A stretch of DNA of 64,000 bases, from NCBI GenBank assembly GCA_001914695.1, contig MNCZ01000057.1, positions 1 to 64,000 of the forward strand, given 5' to 3'. Both the position numbers and the translations under genes were made by a program. Positions 61,578 to 64,000 of this stretch are shown here, one piece after another. The notes below the pieces were generated by a model. It saw only the letters and a list, made by a program, of their open reading frames with translations. It was not told where the DNA came from and did not search any database. How positions within the stretch are numbered: the first letter of the stretch is position 1; every line of letters starts with the position of its first letter. Source of the stretch: Gammaproteobacteria bacterium 13_2_20CM_66_19. GTDB lineage: Bacteria; Pseudomonadota; Gammaproteobacteria; Steroidobacterales; Steroidobacteraceae.

Positions 61578-62948
61578 GTGCGACTCGATCTGTTCAACAC
61601 CACCGCCTTCCGCCTGTCGGTGGGCTACACGCTGCTCGTCACGCTGGCGGTCGGCGTGACGCTCGGCAGCGCCTACCTCCTCACCGAGAGCCTGATCACC
61701 GACGAGATCGATCTCATCATCGCGACCGAGCTCAAGACGCTCGAGGACCAGTACGCCCGCGCGGGCGTCCCGGGAGTCACCGACGAGATCAACCTCAAGA
61801 TCGACAGCTGGGGCCGCATCGGCGCCGTGTATATGCTCGCGGACGGCAACTTCGAGCGCATCGCCGGCAACGTGACCCACTGGCCCTTCGACGGCATGCC
61901 GACCGAGCGCTGGCCGGAGTTCGAGATCGCCACCATCGAGCCGGGACGGCGCGCCGTGCACCCGGTGCGCGCCGCGGTGCGGACGCTCCCGGGTGGGGAT
62001 CTGCTGCTGGTCGGAACCGACATCTCCCAGGGGCGGCGCTTCGCCGACAAATTCCGCTTCGCGACGCTCTGGGGCATCGGCCTCTCGACGCTCGCGGCCG
62101 CGCTCGCCGGCTTGTGGTTCAGCTACAAGCTGGCGCGGCGCGTCGGGGAAGTGACCCGCACCTGCCAGCGTATCCTCGCGGGCGAGACCGGGCGGCGTCT
62201 GCCGGTGGCGGGCGTCAATGACGAGTTCGACACACTGGCGATACTGGTCAACCGGGTGCTCGACCGTCTCGAGGAGCAGGCGGGCACGCTGCGCGCGACC
62301 TTCGACAGCGCTGCACACGACCTGCGGGCGCCGCTCCACCGACTGCGCACGCGGATGGATGCCCTGCTGCTGCGATCGCCGCCGCTCGAGCCCGCGGTGC
62401 ACGAATCGATCGAGTCGGCGCTGCGCGAGGTCGATCACCTGCAGCGCACGCTCGCGACGCTCCTGCAGATCGCGCTCGCCGAGTCCGGCGCGCCGCTCGC
62501 CTCCGCCGCCTCGGTGGACGTCGGGGAGCTCGCGGCCGAGCTGGTCGAGCTCTTCGAGCCGGTGGCGGGCGACAAGGGCCTCGCGCTCGACTGCCGCCAC
62601 GATGCGCCGGCGGTGGTTCAGGGCAACCGGCAGCTCCTGGCGCAGCTCCTCACCAATCTCATCGAGAACGGCCTGAAGTACGTGCCCGCGGGCGGGCGCA
62701 TCGAGGTGGCGGTGCGTCGCTTGAGCCACAGCGTGCGGCTCACCGTGAGCGACAACGGTCCGGGCATCGCCACAGAGGACCGGCTGCGCGCCGCGCAGCC
62801 GTTCGTGCGCTTTGGCACCAGCCCGAGGGGGGAAGGGAGCGGCCTGGGCTTGAGTCTCGTTGCGGCCATTGCGCGGCTGCACCGCGGGCGGCTCGAGCTC
62901 GAGAGCAACGAGCCGGGACTCAAGGTGGTGATCGAGTTGCCCGCTTGA
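61578..62948 (+). CDS. Sensor histidine kinase
   Basis: HAMP-like region, FDSAAHDLRAPLHRLRTRMDALL, LLTNLIENGLKYVPAGG, DNGPGIATEDR, GSGLGLSLVAAIARLHRG. Confidence 0.92.
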   Translation: MRLDLFNTTAFRLSVGYTLLVTLAVGVTLGSAYLLTESLITDEIDLIIATELKTLEDQYARAGVPGVTDEINLKIDSWGRIGAVYMLADGNFERIAGNVTHWPFDGMPTERWPEFEIATIEPGRRAVHPVRAAVRTLPGGDLLLVGTDISQGRRFADKFRFATLWGIGLSTLAAALAGLWFSYKLARRVGEVTRTCQRILAGETGRRLPVAGVNDEFDTLAILVNRVLDRLEEQAGTLRATFDSAAHDLRAPLHRLRTRMDALLLRSPPLEPAVHESIESALREVDHLQRTLATLLQIALAESGAPLASAASVDVGELAAELVELFEPVAGDKGLALDCRHDAPAVVQGNRQLLAQLLTNLIENGLKYVPAGGRIEVAVRRLSHSVRLTVSDNGPGIATEDRLRAAQPFVRFGTSPRGEGSGLGLSLVAAIARLHRGRLELESNEPGLKVVIELPA

Positions 62949-62957
62949 CCCCGCGGC

Positions 62958-63158
62958 TCATGAGCGGCCGCCGCGGCACGCCTTCACGAACCTGGCGCGC
63001 CCGGGCCCCGTGAGCTTCTTGGCGTCAGCCTGCTTGTTGCAGACCGCGAGCGAGGTGTGCTTCACCGGCGTCGCCGAGGGCGCCGCGGGCGGCTCGGCGG
63101 CGACGGCGGCGCCGCCGGCCACGAGGCATGAGGCGGTGAGTGCGGTGAGGATCTTCAT
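62958..63158 (-). CDS. Small exported PsiF-like protein
   Basis: Signal peptide MKILTALTASCLVAGGAAVAA; CNKQADAKKLTGPGRARFVKAC. Confidence 0.6.
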   Translation of the reverse strand: MKILTALTASCLVAGGAAVAAEPPAAPSATPVKHTSLAVCNKQADAKKLTGPGRARFVKACRGGRS

Positions 63159-63311
63159 GCGCGAACCTTTCCGGTGCACGACCGGGAGATTGAGTGTCAT
63201 GAAGTGAGAAGTTAGAGGGCCGGGCTGCCCGCTGCAACGCACGGCGCATTAAGAAATGTTCATGCGCGGCGCGGTGCGCGGCGCGCGGTGCGCCGGCCGT
63301 GAGCTCGGTCC

Positions 63312-64000
63312 TCAGGCGTCCTTGTCGTGCTCGATGAGCGCGTAGGCCGAGTGGTTGTGGATCGATTCGAAGTTCTCCGATTCCACCACGTAGGCCCCGA
63401 CGCGCGGATCGAGGTTCAAGCGCGTGGCGACGTCGCGCACCATGTCCTCGACGAACTTCGGGTTGTCGTAACCGCGCTCGGTCACGTGCTTCTCGTCGGG
63501 GCGCTTGAGAATGCCGTACAGCTCGCAGGAGGCCTCGCTCTCGGCGATCTGGATCAGCTCCTCGATCCACATGTGGCTGCGCAGCCGCGCGGTGATGGTG
63601 ACGTGCGAGCGCTGGTTGTGGGCGCCGCGGTCGGAGATCTCCTTCGAGCAGGGACAGACGCTGGTCACCGGCGCGGTCACGCGCACCCACAGCCGGGTGT
63701 GGCCGCGGCGATGCTCCCCGATGAGGGCGGCGCGATAGTCCATCAGGCTCTCGACGCCCGAGACCGGCGCGCGCTTCATCACGAAGAACGGGAAGCTCAT
63801 CTCGATGTGCCCGGTGTCGGCTTCGAGCCGCTCGGTCATCGCGCGCAGCATGCCGCGGAAGGACTCGACCGAGATCTCGCGCCCCCCGTGCAGGATCTCC
63901 ACGAAGCGCGACATGTGCGTGCCCTTGAAGTCATGCGGCAGGCTCACGTACATGTTGAAGGTGGCGATCGTGTGCTGCTCGCCCGCGGAGCGGTCCTTGA
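63312..64000 (-). CDS. folE2: GTP cyclohydrolase FolE2 (5' end beyond window)
   Basis: [58 protein letters not shown]-like [18 protein letters not shown]. Confidence 0.95.
   Translation of the reverse strand, partial: KDRSAGEQHTIATFNMYVSLPHDFKGTHMSRFVEILHGGREISVESFRGMLRAMTERLEADTGHIEMSFPFFVMKRAPVSGVESLMDYRAALIGEHRRGHTRLWVRVTAPVTSVCPCSKEISDRGAHNQRSHVTITARLRSHMWIEELIQIAESEASCELYGILKRPDEKHVTERGYDNPKFVEDMVRDVATRLNLDPRVGAYVVESENFESIHNHSAYALIEHDKDA

Overview
High-GC proteobacterial chromosomal segment, probably gammaproteobacterial judging from gene families and synteny. Three zones are visible. (1) About 1-12,750: a lower-GC accessory region ending in a tyrosine recombinase that abuts the 3' end of guaA. 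It looks like the right end of a guaA-associated genomic island. It carries a 2.1-kaa Sec-exported SpvB-like/FG-GAP/Rhs-core protein with a distinct C-terminal tip and a translationally coupled small membrane protein (candidate toxin-immunity pair), a TonB-like gene, two coupled small ORFs, and several decayed genes/IS remnants. (2) About 12,750-40,150: mostly housekeeping genes (guaA, guaB, xseA, tadA, mltF, tRNA-Ser, purL, ettA, glyA, nrdR, ribD, ribE) with an orphan T6SS-type FHA gene and an mprF-acvB pair. (3) About 40,150-56,300: a ~16-kb block of accessory genes (phosphotransferase, TonB-dependent receptor, IPT/TIG-kelch lipoprotein, acyl-CoA dehydrogenase-like, Trans_Reg_C-ATPase-TPR regulator, c-type cytochrome, DUF2946-like, CxxCxC outer membrane protein, TlpA-like) between ribE and ribBX, splitting the usual nrdR-ribD-ribE-ribBA-ribH-nusB-thiL order. 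The core order then resumes, followed by a kinase/cNMP-binding protein, a two-component system and folE2 (cut by the window end). All family calls come from reading translated sequence; no database search was run.
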